The notes: generated from the letters alone by a model not told the origin. A DNA stretch of 64,000 nucleotides from Phallusia mammillata (GCA_003260075.1 QLIY01000288.1:1-64000), one strand, 5' to 3'; positions 16,398 to 46,914 are shown, counted from the first letter of the stretch. A program made the numbers and translations.

Positions 16398-16835
16398 TCA
16401 GGGGTGTCCAAACTTTTTTTAATGGGGGCCAATTTTTACCTGGTGAAGACCGCCGCGGCCCGCGTTCCAACGTTTGTTAAAATTAAAACACAAATATACA
16501 GAATTATACAGAAAAAAGGGAAATTGTGGGATTTTGTTGCGTCAGAAGGAGGTACCTTTTTACCAGTAAATAAAGATCCATGGAAAGCTTTTGTTGCAAG
16601 TTGCCAAAACCCCAAAACTTAAAACTATGGCAGGGCATACACAACACAATATGAAAAAATAACTGCAGGCGATGTGAAANTACCACTTATAGACATGGAT
16701 TGTATCGTGTGAACTCAATGGGATGACAAGGTATTCCGCCTGAGTAAAACACATAACTTCTAGTTACTTCGCGGGCCACACAAAAACTCTTCAGGGCCGC
16801 ATGCAGCCGGCCGGCGTTTGACATCCCTACTGTAG
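16398..16835 (+). mobile_element. hAT-like element (family 5), mosaic
   Basis: It begins 'caggggtgtccaaacttttt' with GGCC-rich flanks and ends near 'gtttgacatccctactg'. A single N at 16680 marks a join inside it, so the two ends may come from different copies. A 36-bp duplication ('gtttgacatccct' to 'gaacatgcc') follows at 16816-16878. A complete member of the same style is at 46915-47241. Confidence 0.6.
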
Positions 16836-17149
16836 AACATGCCACAACATGTTTGACATCCCTGCTGTAGAACATGCCAAAGTTGACAAAGCACTTTGCT
16901 GCTAAACTGAATCCGAAACGAAATAGGCAATCAGCTCTCCCCCTTTTTCATTTTTATTGAAGTCGAAAGCTGTTGTTGTTATCCTAACACCTTGACAGCA
17001 ATTAGCCAAAAAGTTGATAAGCAATCTTTAGTTTAAAACCATGATATTTCTTAATTCAATAAGAATCATCATGTTCTGAAATCAAGTCTCTTCCAACAAC
17101 TGAAGCTGTATGGACTCACTTCTCAGTTAAGACTTTCACTCCGAGTTTT

Positions 17150-19490
17150 CATATGTTTACATATTACCTTACACACAGTGGCATATCTACGAGTGAATAT
17201 CAGGCTTTTCTGGATGAAGTAAACAATGCTCTTCTAAGAGTGACACCATCTTAATCCATTATCCTCATGGGCGATTTTAATGCACACCTTGGAACGGACA
17301 ATGAAACATGGAAGGGTGTGATTGGACAACATGGAGATGCCTCGTTTAACAAGAATGGTCGGTATTTGTTGCAGCTTTGCTGTAGCAACGGACTTAGCAT
17401 TATGACCACCTTTTTCGAAAACAGAGGTGTTCACAAGTATACTTGGTATAGACCTAATTTAGGCCAAAGATCTTTGATAGATTGTTGCATTTTTTGCACC
17501 ACCTAGTTGTATGTTCCTTACGAATTCTGAATCCTTGGCCTAACAAAAAATCCCGTAAGTCAACCGTGACATATAGGACCAAATGGGAGGCTTTAAAAGA
17601 GAAACAAGTAAGAAAGAAGTTTGCATCGAGCATGTCATCAAAGTTCACACAACTTCCAGATGTATCTGAGGACATTAAGATGGAATGGGAATCATTCAAA
17701 ACGGCTATAATTTCATATGCTGCTGAATATTGCGGGTGAAAAGGACTCAGAGTGACGGAAAAAAAAAAAAACTTGGTTGAATGAGAATGTGAAACAGTGT
17801 TTCATGCAAAGAAGGATGCATTTAAGGCTTTGTTGCAAAACAGGAACTGCAATCGCGTTACTCTAAAGTGCGGAAAGCTGCCACTTTAGCAGTTAAAAAG
17901 TCCAAAGAGAATTGTTGGGAGGAGTTTGGTCATCAGTTGGATTCCAACTACACATTGGCAAACAAAGTATTTTGGCAGACCATCCGCCGTTTGTGTGGTA
18001 AGAGATCAAATGCCATAAGCTTCATCAAGGACACAGATGAAAACATCCTTCATGAGGAGAAGAATATACTTGCACGATGGAGAGAATACTTTGAAGATCT
18101 TTTGAACCCAGTAAAGGCAACTCCTGTTGATACACAGCAAATGGTCCAATCAGGAGACAAGGAAGTCTTCACAGCAGCTGAAGTTGCAATAGCAGTACGA
18201 GGATTAAAATCCGACAGGCTGCTGGTGAAGATGAAATCTGACCTGAAATGTTAAAAGCTCTGGAAAGAGAAAAAAATTTGGGGTTAATACAAGTGTGTCA
18301 AGTGGCGTGGAAACTTGGCAAAACACCTAAAGACTGGCAAACGGGCGTAGTTATTCCAATTTTCAAGAAAGGCGCTCGTAAGGAATGAACGAACTACAGA
18401 GGAATATTGTAGCTTAGTTTGCCAGGAAAGGTGTATGCCAAGTGCCTTGAACAAAAATGCTGAGAAATAGTGGAAACAAAACCGGAAGAGGGCAGTGTGG
18501 TTTTCGTCCCGGTCGCAGCACTACGGACCTCATTGAAGCAAGTTTTCGAGAAATCATGGGAGTATGCCAAAGACGTCTTCGCATGTTTCGCCAGTTGTTG
18601 CTGGCCAATGCCATTAAGTCATTTTACTATCAGCTTGAGGTTTGTGTTCGCGTGAATGGCAAACAATCTAAACCATTCCATGTGGGGGTTAGTCTTTGAC
18701 AAGGATGTGTATTGTCACCACTTCTTTTCGTTATCTACATGAACTGGATTGACAAGTGCAGCCAAACTGATGATTGTCACGATTGGGAACTTTAAAATTA
18801 GTCGATTGCTTGTCCAGATGATCTGGCTTTGCTTGCTTCTACTGAATCTGGCCTCCAACACTCAGTAAACAGCTTTGCTGTGGCATGTAACACCGCAGGG
18901 GTGAAAATCAGCACAAAGCAAACTGAGGCACTTCATCTTTCCAGAAAACCTGATCAGCGTAATTTACAAGTAGATGGAGTTTCACTGAAACAGGTTGAGA
19001 AGTTTCAATATCTTGGGGTCGCATTTACAAGTGATGGGAGACAAGACACCGAAATCGATGTCAGAACTGGAAAAGCAAGCTCTGTGATGAGAGCATTGCA
19101 GCATTCGGTTGTCATGAAGCGAGAATTGTCAAAGAAGGCGAAGATGTCGGTATTCAAAACTATCTTCATTCTCATACTCTCTTATGGTCATAAGTCGTGG
19201 ATAATGACTGACAAAGTTCGATCACATGTACAAGCATACGAAATGAGGTTTTTGCATAGGGTGGAAGGGGTTAGTTTACTTGACAAAGTATGTAGCTCTG
19301 AAATGCGCAAAACTCTGAACATCGATCCTCTACTTCTCCGAATCGAAAGATCCCAGCTGAGATGGTTTGGCCATGTTAGCAGAAATGCCAGGAAAGGCTT
19401 CCCAAACAATCTTTGCTTGCAAAACCAAAAGGGAAGCGGCCCACTGTACGACCTCGAACTCTATAGCTCGATCAAGTTGAAAGTTTTTTT
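17150..19490 (+). mobile_element. Degenerate LINE (RTE-like)
   Basis: Pieces of one LINE polyprotein follow in order with frameshifts and stops. The AP-endonuclease motif MGDFNAHLG is near 17267. The reverse transcriptase includes CGFRPGRSTTD near 18490. The catalytic box, normally YADD, reads CPDD near 18812. The C-terminal part (18829-19480) includes YLGVAFTSDGR, RIERSQLRWFGHVSR and the usual tail of RTE-type elements. The endonuclease and RT are dead as written. The 3' part runs into 'gtgcggcccccgacttactc', a hAT-like end finishing 'gagtttgagacccctg' near 19570. Confidence 0.85.
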
Positions 19491-19570
19491 TTCTACATCA
19501 ATAGTGCGGCCCCCGACTTACTCAAACGTTTGTTTTTGGCCCCCAAAGTAGTTTGAGTTTGAGACCCCTG

Positions 19571-20106
19571 ATCTAAATGAAGTGAAGGAAGTGGTGCAAA
19601 ATAATGAAGTGTGGAGGCTTAATCTTAAACTGCTGCCCCCACAACCCACAATTAAGGATTAAGCGGGACAAAAAAATGATGATCATGACAGTGGCATATC
19701 CAGAGGAGGGGGTGTTGGGTGTCCTAATATTCCACATTTCACCCATTTTGAAGGTTAGTGGGGTAAAATGTTGAAGCTACAAGGTAAAACACAACAATCT
19801 GCAACTAGAAATGGTACATTCTAAAAACTTTCGAAATTTCATTCAATTCACACATTGTTTACAAATTTCCCCCTGTTTAGGGAATAGTTGAATTGATAGG
19901 GTTTTGCACACAATACCAAACAACGGTAGCCCAATTTACAGCACACTCCTGTAAACTTTTGTCCCAAATCTGCCAGTGTTTGAAATTTTGTCAAGTAAAC
20001 ACTGTATAGTAGCATAGTAGCAAGACCAACCATAATAGTAACGGCCACTGCCTTTACGGCATTAAGCAACTCATCCTCATGCGTAGAAGCTCATACGGAG
20101 TCATCC
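19571..20106. other. Non-coding spacer with short repeats
   Basis: Contains the repeat also seen near 8700 (about 19720-19840). No gene seen. The whole stretch is repeated at 22135-22670. Confidence 0.5.
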
Positions 20107-21198
20107 ATTAAGCTGAGGCCATTCGCGACTGAACAAAAACCTATTATTCACTAGGCAAGCAACACAAAAATTCACAGTGCACAACTTCAGATTTCCAACT
20201 ACAATATATATGGGTAAATTTTAATTAGACTATGTCATGTTTTATTGACGAAGTCCTTAAAAACAACCACAGTGAGAAGAAAAAATGTTTAGAGAAGGTG
20301 GCCCATAAAAAACAATTGGCTTTACCAAAGTTACCAGTCCACACACACAACAAAATCAACGCCTATGGTTAGCACTGTACCTCCTCAACTGTTATTTCCT
20401 GTGGAAGATCACTTAACAGTGGATCGCCTAGCATTTCATCGATCCCTTCCTTGTACACTTTCATAATACAGTCAAAATTGCTTAGGCTTTCTTGATTCAT
20501 TTTTTAAGGATTGCAGTTATGTACACTAATAGTATTTCTGAAAAGCAAAAGCTCTATTTAATATAGTGCTTCCGACATACCATGCTAACACAGTGATAAC
20601 AATATTTGATAGCATTTCTACAAACAAAAACACATTATTCTCCACATATATATGTATTTAGAACTTGAGGCAAGTTAATCAAGCACGGGCCTTTTTGGAT
20701 TTGGAAGATAAAATTTAAAAGTTCAGGCATTTTTTAAAATTCAACCAATTATTTTGAAATTTCTTGCTAATGTTTATGACACTGCCACATTTTGAAGCCA
20801 AAAAGACAAATAATAGAAAAGACAAAAATCATCAACCCTACTGTCATTCATTCCAAATAATATAACTAGATACTGTATTACACTATAAAATATATAACCT
20901 GTTGGTTTATTTGTCCACTGTCCAAACAGGCAATTTCCTAGTGTATTGAGTAGTGGTGTTGGCATTAACAAATTTTTAAAAACAAAACTATTCAAGATAA
21001 AAACACTTTGATTGTATATACATTTGAAATAATGAATTCAAATTTGTAAAAACATTGTCTGTCTTCACAGAAGGGAGTGGGAGGTTGGACCAGTTAATGT
21101 AGAAAAAACAATGGAAAGGTATTTGAAACAATTCACAGTGGATTCATAGTCAGGAGAATAAACCAATGTTTGTGGTAAAAGACAAAACAGAACTAAAN
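20107..21198. repeat. Near-identical copy of 14041-15130
   Basis: The offset is a constant 6066 bp and no indel was noticed. It includes a copy of SNRNP25 exon 1. It stops at a single N (21198), after which the sequence jumps to LINE sequence matching 18636 onward. This is best read as an assembly join of two alleles or two contigs. Confidence 0.85.
20381..20500 (-). pseudogene. Second copy of SNRNP25 exon 1
   Basis: The sequence matches exon 1 at 14315-14434, with ATG at 20500 and a GT donor after 20381. No copy of exon 2 follows on this block. Either this is the real upstream exon of another haplotype, or an orphan produced by duplication or misassembly. Confidence 0.8.
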
Positions 21199-22670
21199 TG
21201 AGGTTTGTGTTCGCGTGAATGGCAAACAATCTAAACCATTCCATGTGGGGGTTAGTCTTTGACAAGGATGTGTATTGTCACCACTTCTTTTCGTTATCTA
21301 CATGAACTGGATTGACAAGTGCAGCCAAACTGATGATTGTCACGATTGGGAACTTTAAAATTAGTCGATTGCTTGTCCAGATGATCTGGCTTTGCTTGCT
21401 TCTACTGAATCTGGCCTCCAACACTCAGTAAACAGCTTTGCTGTGGCATGTAACACCGCAGGGGTGAAAATCAGCACAAAGCAAACTGAGGCACTTCATC
21501 TTTCCAGAAAACCTGATCAGCGTAATTTACAAGTAGATGGAGTTTCACTGAAACAGGTTGAGAAGTTTCAATATCTTGGGGTCGCATTTACAAGTGATGG
21601 GAGACAAGACACCGAAATCGATGTCAGAACTGGAAAAGCAAGCTCTGTGATGAGAGCATTGCAGCATTCGGTTGTCATGAAGCGAGAATTGTCAAAGAAG
21701 GCGAAGATGTCGGTATTCAAAACTATCTTCATTCTCATACTCTCTTATGGTCATAAGTCGTGGATAATGACTGACAAAGTTCGATCACATGTACAAGCAT
21801 ACGAAATGAGGTTTTTGCATAGGGTGGAAGGGGTTAGTTTACTTGACAAAGTATGTAGCTCTGAAATGCGCAAAACTCTGAACATCGATCCTCTACTTCT
21901 CCGAATCGAAAGATCCCAGCTGAGATGGTTTGGCCATGTTAGCAGAAATGCCAGGAAAGGCTTCCCAAACAATCTTTGCTTGCAAAACCAAAAGGGAAGC
22001 GGCCCACTGTACGACCTCGAACTCTATAGCTCGATCAAGTTGAAAGTTTTTTTTTTCTACATCAATAGTGCGGCCCCCGACTTACTCAAACGTTTGTTTT
22101 TGGCCCCCAAAGTAGTTTGAGTTTGAGACCCCTGATCTAAATGAAGTGAAGGAAGTGGTGCAAAATAATGAAGTGTGGAGGCTTAATCTTAAACTGCTGC
22201 CCCCACAACCCACAATTAAGGATTAAGCGGGACAAAAAAATGATGATCATGACAGTGGCATATCCAGAGGAGGGGGTGTTGGGTGTCCTAATATTCCACA
22301 TTTCACCCATTTTGAAGGTTAGTGGGGTAAAATGTTGAAGCTACAAGGTAAAACACAACAATCTGCAACTAGAAATGGTACATTCTAAAAACTTTCGAAA
22401 TTTCATTCAATTCACACATTGTTTACAAATTTCCCCCTGTTTAGGGAATAGTTGAATTGATAGGGTTTTGCACACAATACCAAACAACGGTAGCCCAATC
22501 TACAGCACACTCCTGTAAACTTTTGTCCCAAATCTGCCAGTGTTTGAAATTTTGTCAAGTAAACACTGTATAGTAGCATAGTAGCAAGACCAACCATAAT
22601 AGTAACGGCCACTGCCTTTACGGCATTAAGCAACTCATCCTCATGCGTAGAAGCTCATACGGAGTCATCC
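21199..22670 (+). repeat. Second copy of the LINE 3' half and its flank
   Basis: It repeats 18636-20106 at an offset of about 2563 bp, with a few substitutions and a one-base T-run difference. The reverse transcriptase C-terminal frame (21392-22120) is the same as at 18829 and carries the same CPDD box. Confidence 0.9.
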
Positions 22671-23310
22671 ATTAAGCTGAGGCCATTCGCGACTGAACAA
22701 AAACCTATTATTCACTAGGCAAGCAACACAAAAATTCACAGTGCACAACTTCAGATTTCCAACTACAATATATATGGGTAAATTTTAATTAGACTATGTC
22801 ATGTTTTATTGACGAAGTCCTTAAAAACAACCACAGTGAGAAGAAAAAATGTTTAGAGAAGGTGACCCATAAAAAACAATTGGCTTTACCAAAGTTCCAC
22901 ACACACAACAAAATCAACGCCTATGGTTAGCACTGTACCTCCTCAACTGTTATTTCCTGTGGAAGATCACTTAACAGTGGATCGCCTAGCATTTCATCGA
23001 TCCCTTCCTTGTACACTTTCATAATACAGTCAAAATTGCTTAGGCTTTCTTGATTCATTTTTTAAGGATTGCAGTTATGTACACTAATAGTATTTCTGAA
23101 AAGCAAAAGCTCTATTTAATATAGTGCTTCCGACATACCATGCTAACACAGTGATAACAATATTTGATAGCATTTCTACAAACAAAAACACATTATTCTC
23201 CACATATATATGTATTTAGAACTTGAGGCAAGTTAATCAAGCACGGGCCTTTTTGGATTTGGAAGATAAAATTTAAAAGTTCAGGCATTTTTTAAAATTC
23301 AACCAATTAT
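22671..23310. repeat. Third partial copy of the 14041 block
   Basis: It matches 14041-14690 with small differences (for example a 7-base loss near 22900, 'aaagttccacacac'). It then jumps at 'aaccaatta' to sequence matching 15419. Confidence 0.85.
22939..23058 (-). pseudogene. Third copy of SNRNP25 exon 1
   Basis: Intact exon with ATG at 23058 and the same donor, but no exon 2 downstream. Together with the copy at 20381 it makes three first exons for one second exon. Confidence 0.8.
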
Positions 23311-23822
23311 AAAAATTTTTAGAGAGTCTTAACAGTCATGAAATTTCCTTGTGTACGAACTCTGTGGGCATCAATCATATACAAGTTTTACAAATAAGCT
23401 AATGCCCCTTTTACCACCACACACAACTATGAGCTGTCTAAGCTGTTATTTTACCAGCAAAATGTATTTTCTGACACAATTTCTAATACTCTGTGTGTCT
23501 TTTTCCTCCACCTTTTCCATTTCAGTGTAATATTTGATTTTAGTGACAAAAAATAGATACCTATGAATAGCAAATTCCCCAAGTTGTCCAATTTGCATTT
23601 GATTTGAACATAGGTAAAAATAGTCACCCATTTCAAAACAAAACATTCGAGGACTTATAATAATATGTTCAATAAGTTTTGTAAATTTCGTTTAATTCTG
23701 ACGTGTTTTTTTTTAATTCACTTATTTTAGGGGGCTGGTGGATTAAATGTTGGGGCTACAGAGTTAAACACAACAATTGACACCTATAAATGGCATACTC
23801 TACAACAGCGGTTCCCAACCTG
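23311..23822. repeat. Copy of 15419-15925
   Basis: It is near-identical up to and including the first 17 bases of the family-4 hAT end ('cagcggttcccaacctg'), where the two copies part. No gene. Confidence 0.85.
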
Positions 23823-23939
23823 GATGCACAATCTTGTCCAACAAATATGTTTTTTATTCAGTGGCTTTCAACCTGTGGGTCGCGAGCCCCTTGTTCATTA
23901 TACAAGGAAAACATTTGTAGTCAATCAAAGTAACTATCC

Positions 23940-24115
23940 CTAACTTCCATAGTACGCCAGTTCTATTAAAGGCGTTATACCGAATCAGTCGGTCTCCCAA
24001 GCATTCCCATGTGGAAAGGCATAGGCTAGAAAAATTTAGCGTGCAGTGGGATTCGAGTCTCGAACACACGACAGGAGTTCTTCTGGGACTCGTGCTCTAC
24101 CGACGCTTCAGAGCT
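23940..24115 (-). repeat. tRNA-derived SINE, copy 2
   Basis: The reverse complement carries D arm GAGC, anticodon region CGAGT plus a 9-nt loop plus ACTCC, a TTCGA box, and the same tail as at 13879-13973 ('ctgattcggtata', 'ctggcgtac'). It is diverged from copy 1. Confidence 0.75.
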
Positions 24116-24235
24116 GATTCCAGTAAGAATATTTCATCTTATAATTTAGGAAGGGTTATGTTTTGGAATTTCGATGCCGAACTATATAACAGGACAACAA
24201 AAATAATCACCCAACTTAAGTTGAACTTGGTTTAG

Positions 24236-24650
24236 GTCAGGGCTACTTAAACTTTTTTTGTGCTCTGCGACCCCATTTTAAAACAGAAATTTCTACGCGA
24301 CCTCTGATGGGTATAATAGCCCAAGCAGACTTGGACAACTAGATAATTCTAGTTGCCTAATTGGGCAAAATTGCGGTAATTCTAGTTCTAATCTAATTCA
24401 GAAATATCGAGTAAGCTCTAATTCTAATTCTAAACTAATTTACAGTTTTCCCAGAAACGCTAGTTTGTCCAACAGCAGTTTTAGGCATGTGATACGAGCA
24501 TGTGTTTTGTATCCAAAGCGCACAAAACCACCTAAGCACTACCTCGTTGGCTGTTGCGGCTTAATATAACCAAATGAAAACCAGTAGCTTCTATAAATGA
24601 GAAAACATAGGCAGCTGCGTAAATCGCGAAGGGCGAGTACAATTGCAACT
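24236..24650. other. Repeat-rich non-coding stretch
   Basis: It starts with a hAT-like end ('cagggctacttaaacttttt'; compare the SPIN-type CAG-CCCTG style) and holds simple 'aattctagttctaatct' repeats. No gene. Confidence 0.5.
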
Positions 24651-25164
24651 GTCCGCCGATGAAAAACACGAGGATTACAAAAATCTCTGTTCAAAATAAC
24701 GCATTATTTTTGTGTTGATACTGCTGAGAACCACTTGACATGACGGCCACATCAGCTCCGTTTAAACGCGTTTTAGACACGCAGCGGCCGCTTATTGTCT
24801 GCTTGCTTGTGTTTTAAAATTACTGATGTAAAAAATACTTATATATTACACATATATATACTATCTAATGGCGCCTAAAATACCTAAATTAATTTCTAAC
24901 TTGACAAACAAATTGACAGTCTTAGCTTTTATGACGTCATAATCTTTATTGTTACGCTTGTGGTATCTGCTTTTTCGCATTGTTTGCACACAATAGGCGT
25001 AAGAAAGTTCAGTTCCACAAAATGTGTTTAGAGCAGTTTGAAAATCAAAATATTTGGCAAAAGAGTTTTTATTTACGTCACGGCCGCCAGTACATATATT
25101 CTAATAAACATGTTCACGGCCGCACAAACTCGTCTCTGTATGACCGCAAGGTTGTGCACCCCTG
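24650..25164 (-). mobile_element. hAT-like element (family 3), inverted copy
   Basis: It ends 'aaggttgtgcacccctg'. Its interior is the reverse complement of the intact element at 49979-50448 (shared 'cacggccgccagtac', 'tgtttagagcagttt', 'taatggcgcc'). The left boundary is not resolved, and no matching target duplication was found. Confidence 0.7.
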
Positions 25165-25460
25165 GTATAACCTCTGCTCGGGAATTATGTGTAAACAATA
25201 AATGTACGGACGTATACAATTCATTGTGACTGACATAATAACGCAAATGTTTTGCTATCGATGGTAAAAATGTTTGTATGCGTGTATTTGCAAAATTGAT
25301 GTGAGCGATTGCCGGGATTTTTACAATATGAAAACAATTGACCAATAAAATAAAAAAATAATGGGCAACAACGGATGAGAACGTTATCCTAAAAAAAAAA
25401 TTAAAAAAGAAAACACAAGCTCTCACGATTAAAACGACAATTTTTTACAAACATTTTCGT
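25165..25460. other. Region 3' of the megasynthase
   Basis: AT-rich sequence after the stop codon of the FAS-like gene. No thioesterase signature (GxSxG in context) was found on the minus strand from here to 23.8 kb. Confidence 0.6.
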
Positions 25461-42868
<17,408 letters not shown>

Positions 42869-44687
42869 TCTCGTATAATCGCTAAATATGCGCAAAACTT
42901 CCGGAGTGCACTTCAACACAACAAACCAAATCAACCACACACCTATAAAAATTTCTCGCTGCTATATTTCTTAAAAGTCAGCATATTCAGCAAGCAACAT
43001 TTACGATGCAGGTTTTCGCTTTTATTTTTCATTTACAAGAACTTCATATTTTGTTGTAATTCATTTAGAAATAAAGTCAGATGCCAACACCGCACATACG
43101 GCAATTGTTTGCTTTAATATGGCAGTTATTACAAAAATCGACTCTTAGTTTTCTACCAGGTAATGAACCACGCGGAAACTACAGTCAAGTAGATACTTCT
43201 GATAAATTGACGCAACATGCAGCCGCAGTCGAGTTATCCCGCATTAATTCGGCACTTGCTCTCCTAACCATGTTTTATCGCTTAATGAATTAAAATATCC
43301 CCCAAAAAGCATCTTGATACTTTATCACCATACTGTGCAATTAACACCAGTTTGCATGCGGGTGACGAACCTCATTTTAGGTGAATCGCGTGCGAACTGC
43401 AATAGACGTAATGTAAAAAAACATACAAAGATGATATTTGCAGTAAAACACGTTTTTTTACTTGTACACGTATATGCGTCACGTTTGTAAAATGGTGTTC
43501 TACATAGTGACGTCATGAGTAAATACAGAGTTAGTTTGTTATATTTAAAGCCCGATCAAAAAATAATTTGACGGAAGCACCAGTCTGTGAGTGATTGACG
43601 TCTTGTGACCGCTGCTGGCCTATACAGAATTGCAGGATTTCGTGACAGAATCGCGGAAATTGACCAGTTGCCTTTAAAACTTTAAAGACGAAGCCCAATT
43701 TTATATTCGTCTTCTTCGAACTGCGATGTTGCTAGAACCGAATTCGATGGAAATCACAAATTATACAGTCGTTTACAGTCACTAACTTACGAACATTTTT
43801 AGGCGTTGCATCCACAGCGTATTTACAAATTTGCATTGGACATTGGTCGTTGCGTTTTACATGAGCGGATTGGTTAAAACATACCTCAGCCGAATTGCTT
43901 TTGTTTCACGATGTTTGATCTTCGCGTTGATAAAAGATGTTGGCGTGTTGACAAAAAAATATTTGCAAATTAAATCCCTGACTACCCAATCCGTTTACGC
44001 TGCAAACAACTTTTTCTGGTGTTGTTTGACTACCCATCATTTCAAGTTAAAAACCACAGAAAGTAGAGTTTTCATTTTTTAAATATCAAATAAAAGACAC
44101 TGTTTGTAAACCACGCATGATTGCCGCACAAAGCACAATTTCCGCAAGAGCGCGACTGGCCGCCGGGTTCTTGCGCATGGGTCAACCTTCTATGTTTAGA
44201 AGGGCGTCTTTTAGACCTCCATTCCCGTATTTCCGTCGTCCCGTATTCCCGTTTTTTAGACATGTCCGAGTTGGCATTCCCGTGCGCATACTTCCAAAAT
44301 GTAATCTAACTTATTTCGCATCATGGGCGTCTGCAGGAAAAAATACAGGGGAGGGCAATACTATCGTCACACCGCCGTTCGATAAACGGTATTTCAGAAC
44401 AAAAATCATCTGACAGTGATACTCTTTCTTGCCAATCCCAATGTAGCAAAGTAGTGCAATAAACAGAATATTAACTATCACTGAAGTATGTAGTAGGTTG
44501 GCAAATACTTTTTAACGGAAGTAGGATTTACATAGACGAACCTTATCAGATGTAACGACAGACATAATGAAGGTATCACATAATGACTGTTTGACACATC
44601 CATCAATGACGCAATAATATGCTTGTTACCGAGCTATTGTTAAGTGATAATGTTCGATTCATTTGATAAAAGAATACGGGAGAGACG
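42869..44687. other. Upstream region of the megasynthase
   Basis: No gene is recognised. The presumed promoter of the FAS-like gene lies here, but no motif can be supported. Around 44180-44290 is a repeat ('cattcccgtatttccgtcgt') also present at 52960-53035. Confidence 0.45.
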
Positions 44688-45235
44688 GGAAAAGTGCCAA
44701 ACTAAAAGACGAGAGAGGCGGGACTACGGAAAATCGCATATTCAAGTAGAATGAAAGACGGGACTGGGTGAAAGTTCACAGACCGTGCTTATAGCGTTAG
44801 ACGGGACTACGGAAAAGCATTTGTTCGACATGACTAAAAGACGGGACCGGGTGAAAGTTCACATATAGTTCTTATAGCAGTGGTTCTTAACCTTTTTCCT
44901 TGCTGCACCCCTTTTGAAATCACCAACCAATTTTCGCACCCTCTTCTGTAATTGCTTAATAACAAAACCATTGTAATTTCTGTTTTATACAGCATCCCCG
45001 CACCCCCTAAAAACACTTCTCGCACCCCTGGTTAAGAACCCCTGTCTTATAGCGTTAGACGGGACTACGGAAAAGCATTTGTTCGACATGACTAAAAGAC
45101 GGTACTGGGTGAAAGTTCAAAGGCGTTTGTTATAGCGCCAGACGGGACTACGGAAAAGCATTTGTTCGATATGACCAAAACATGGACTGGGTAAAAGACG
45201 AGACGGGACCACAGAATAGCGTGTATCAAACATGA
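44688..45235. repeat. 83-bp minisatellite interrupted by a MITE
   Basis: The 'cgggactacggaaaa' word recurs at 44719, 44801, 45059 and 45142. Spacing is 83 bp, and 44801 to 45059 equals one 83-bp step plus the 175-bp MITE and target duplication, plus one unit boundary. The last unit is shortened. The array has at least four units, with 'gggtgaaagttca' in each. Confidence 0.85.
44878..45044. mobile_element. 167-bp hAT MITE with target duplication TCTTATAG
   Basis: Ends CAGTGGTTCTTAACC and GGTTAAGAACCCCTG; TCTTATAG on both sides (44870-44877, 45045-45052). It is inserted inside the minisatellite, so it is younger than the array at that point. Confidence 0.93.
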
Positions 45236-45299
45236 ATAATGACTAAAAGGCAATAATATGTGGTAACAAGAGGTGTAGTACCAAACCGAACAAAGTGAA

Positions 45300-46200
45300 G
45301 GAAATTAACAGAAACAATGGGGGGGGGGGCCCTGTATACTTTTTTTCGGCCTGTATACTTTAACATGTTAAATGCTTTCAATAATGGCCATTGGGGGGGG
45401 GGTGTTGTTCGGATAAAGGCTCGAATAAATTATACTTCGGCCTGTATACTTTAACATGTTAAATGCTTTCAATAATGGCCATTTCTTGAAATTTCGTAGA
45501 TGTGTTGTTTTTTTCGTACATATCGTCATTTTTAGGTGTGCAATTGCTTTAGTTGTACTTCTACATGTCGATGATGTCCATAGAATAAACCGAACTAATT
45601 TGTGTCGACCGGTAATTTTTGTAATACCAAGAGACCTTTTATGAATATCCAAAAAGAACAAATACGGTAGCACTAAGATGTCACGACAGGACACAACAAT
45701 ATCGGGTTACTCTAGTTCAAATCAATACACTGAAGTATTATGCACTGTTACGTCATACATGTACAGTTTTTATTGTTATGACTTAACATACAGTTTTTGG
45801 CGAACAAAGTCTAAATCATGATTCTTAAACCCTGCTTTTAGGGTCGCATGCGGCTCCCAACTACTTATTTTGCGGCTCGCACCAGACCTCAGAAAACCAT
45901 AAAAAATGGTTATTTTAGCTTTATAGGTGATAATTTGTAGTGATTTTCTAAACTCTAAAGTCTCGTTTAGTGCTTGATGTAACAGCTGCCTAACCAACTC
46001 CCTAAAACTCGTAGCGTTCGCTACTCCTGCTGTGATATTTTTATGCTAGGATCTAACTGCGTTGCGGTTCGAAAGTCACACAAATGTACGTTATTGCGGT
46101 TAGACAAAGATCAGAAGCTAAAAAATGACCACAAGTATTATGAAGTTTGGCAACAATCCTTTGAGTTTGGAGAAAGTTGTTCATTTGTTTTATAGAGCCC
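45300..46200. other. Non-coding stretch with duplicated segment and G runs
   Basis: G11 at 45319-45329 and G10 at 45393-45402. The segment 'cctgtatactttaacatgtt' with its following sequence occurs at about 45352 and again at 45441, with the G run between. No gene seen. Confidence 0.55.
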
Positions 46201-46914
46201 TACTGGGGTCAGTTGCATGCATCTGAGTCATTGTGAAGGGGGTGACGCATATTTCTTTAAAGGTTCCTCAAAGCGTTCTAGAAATGACTTCAATTGCGAC
46301 CAGTTCAGATTCATTTACACGGGCCAATATGTGCACCGCGAAACAGGTATTCGGAAACGCTATTATAAAATAAAAAATCCAGATGGGAAGTTAAGAAGTC
46401 ATTTGGAATCTTTTGAAAGATATGTTTACACCTTATTAACTGATAAGGACGATGCACCTTTGTGTTTGGTCCATTATATGGGTGACGCTGCAGCACATCG
46501 CCATTCCTCGCATGGAAATGCAAAGCAAAAAACCGGAGTATACGTACCGACATTGAAGACTGTAATTGAACAAGTGGAAGAACAAGTTGACTTTAAAAGC
46601 GCAAAAACTGTTTATGAAAAAATGCAATCCGAAAAAAGTAAGGGCAATCAAGACCATATGCCCGTGGATCGTCCCAGAGACCGTAAGCAATGCCAAAACA
46701 TTAAACAAACATCTGCTATGAAAAAACGTATTTCAAACGACGAAATCTTTGGGGCTATGGAGGTTTCCATTCAAACGGATACATTCGTACGAATGTTTAA
46801 TCTTTATCCCGATTTGGTTGTCATTCTTGCAACTGATGACATCATAAATTTAACAAAATAAGTTTTAGGTTTGAGCTCAAACAACTGCGACCTGAGACAA
46901 TTTATAGCGTATGA

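Noticed and set aside
18829-19551. 240-codon frame as a host gene
   Set aside because: It is the LINE reverse transcriptase C-terminus with a defective CPDD box, and is repeated at 21392.
23800-25460. Thioesterase exons for the megasynthase
   Set aside because: Searched on the minus strand for a TE-like GxSxG block; only repeats were seen.
44688-45235. CRISPR array
   Set aside because: 83-bp unit without spacer structure, in a eukaryotic context: a minisatellite.
46217-46861. 214-codon frame as a host gene
   Set aside because: It continues, past a stop and a MITE, into the MULE transposase core.
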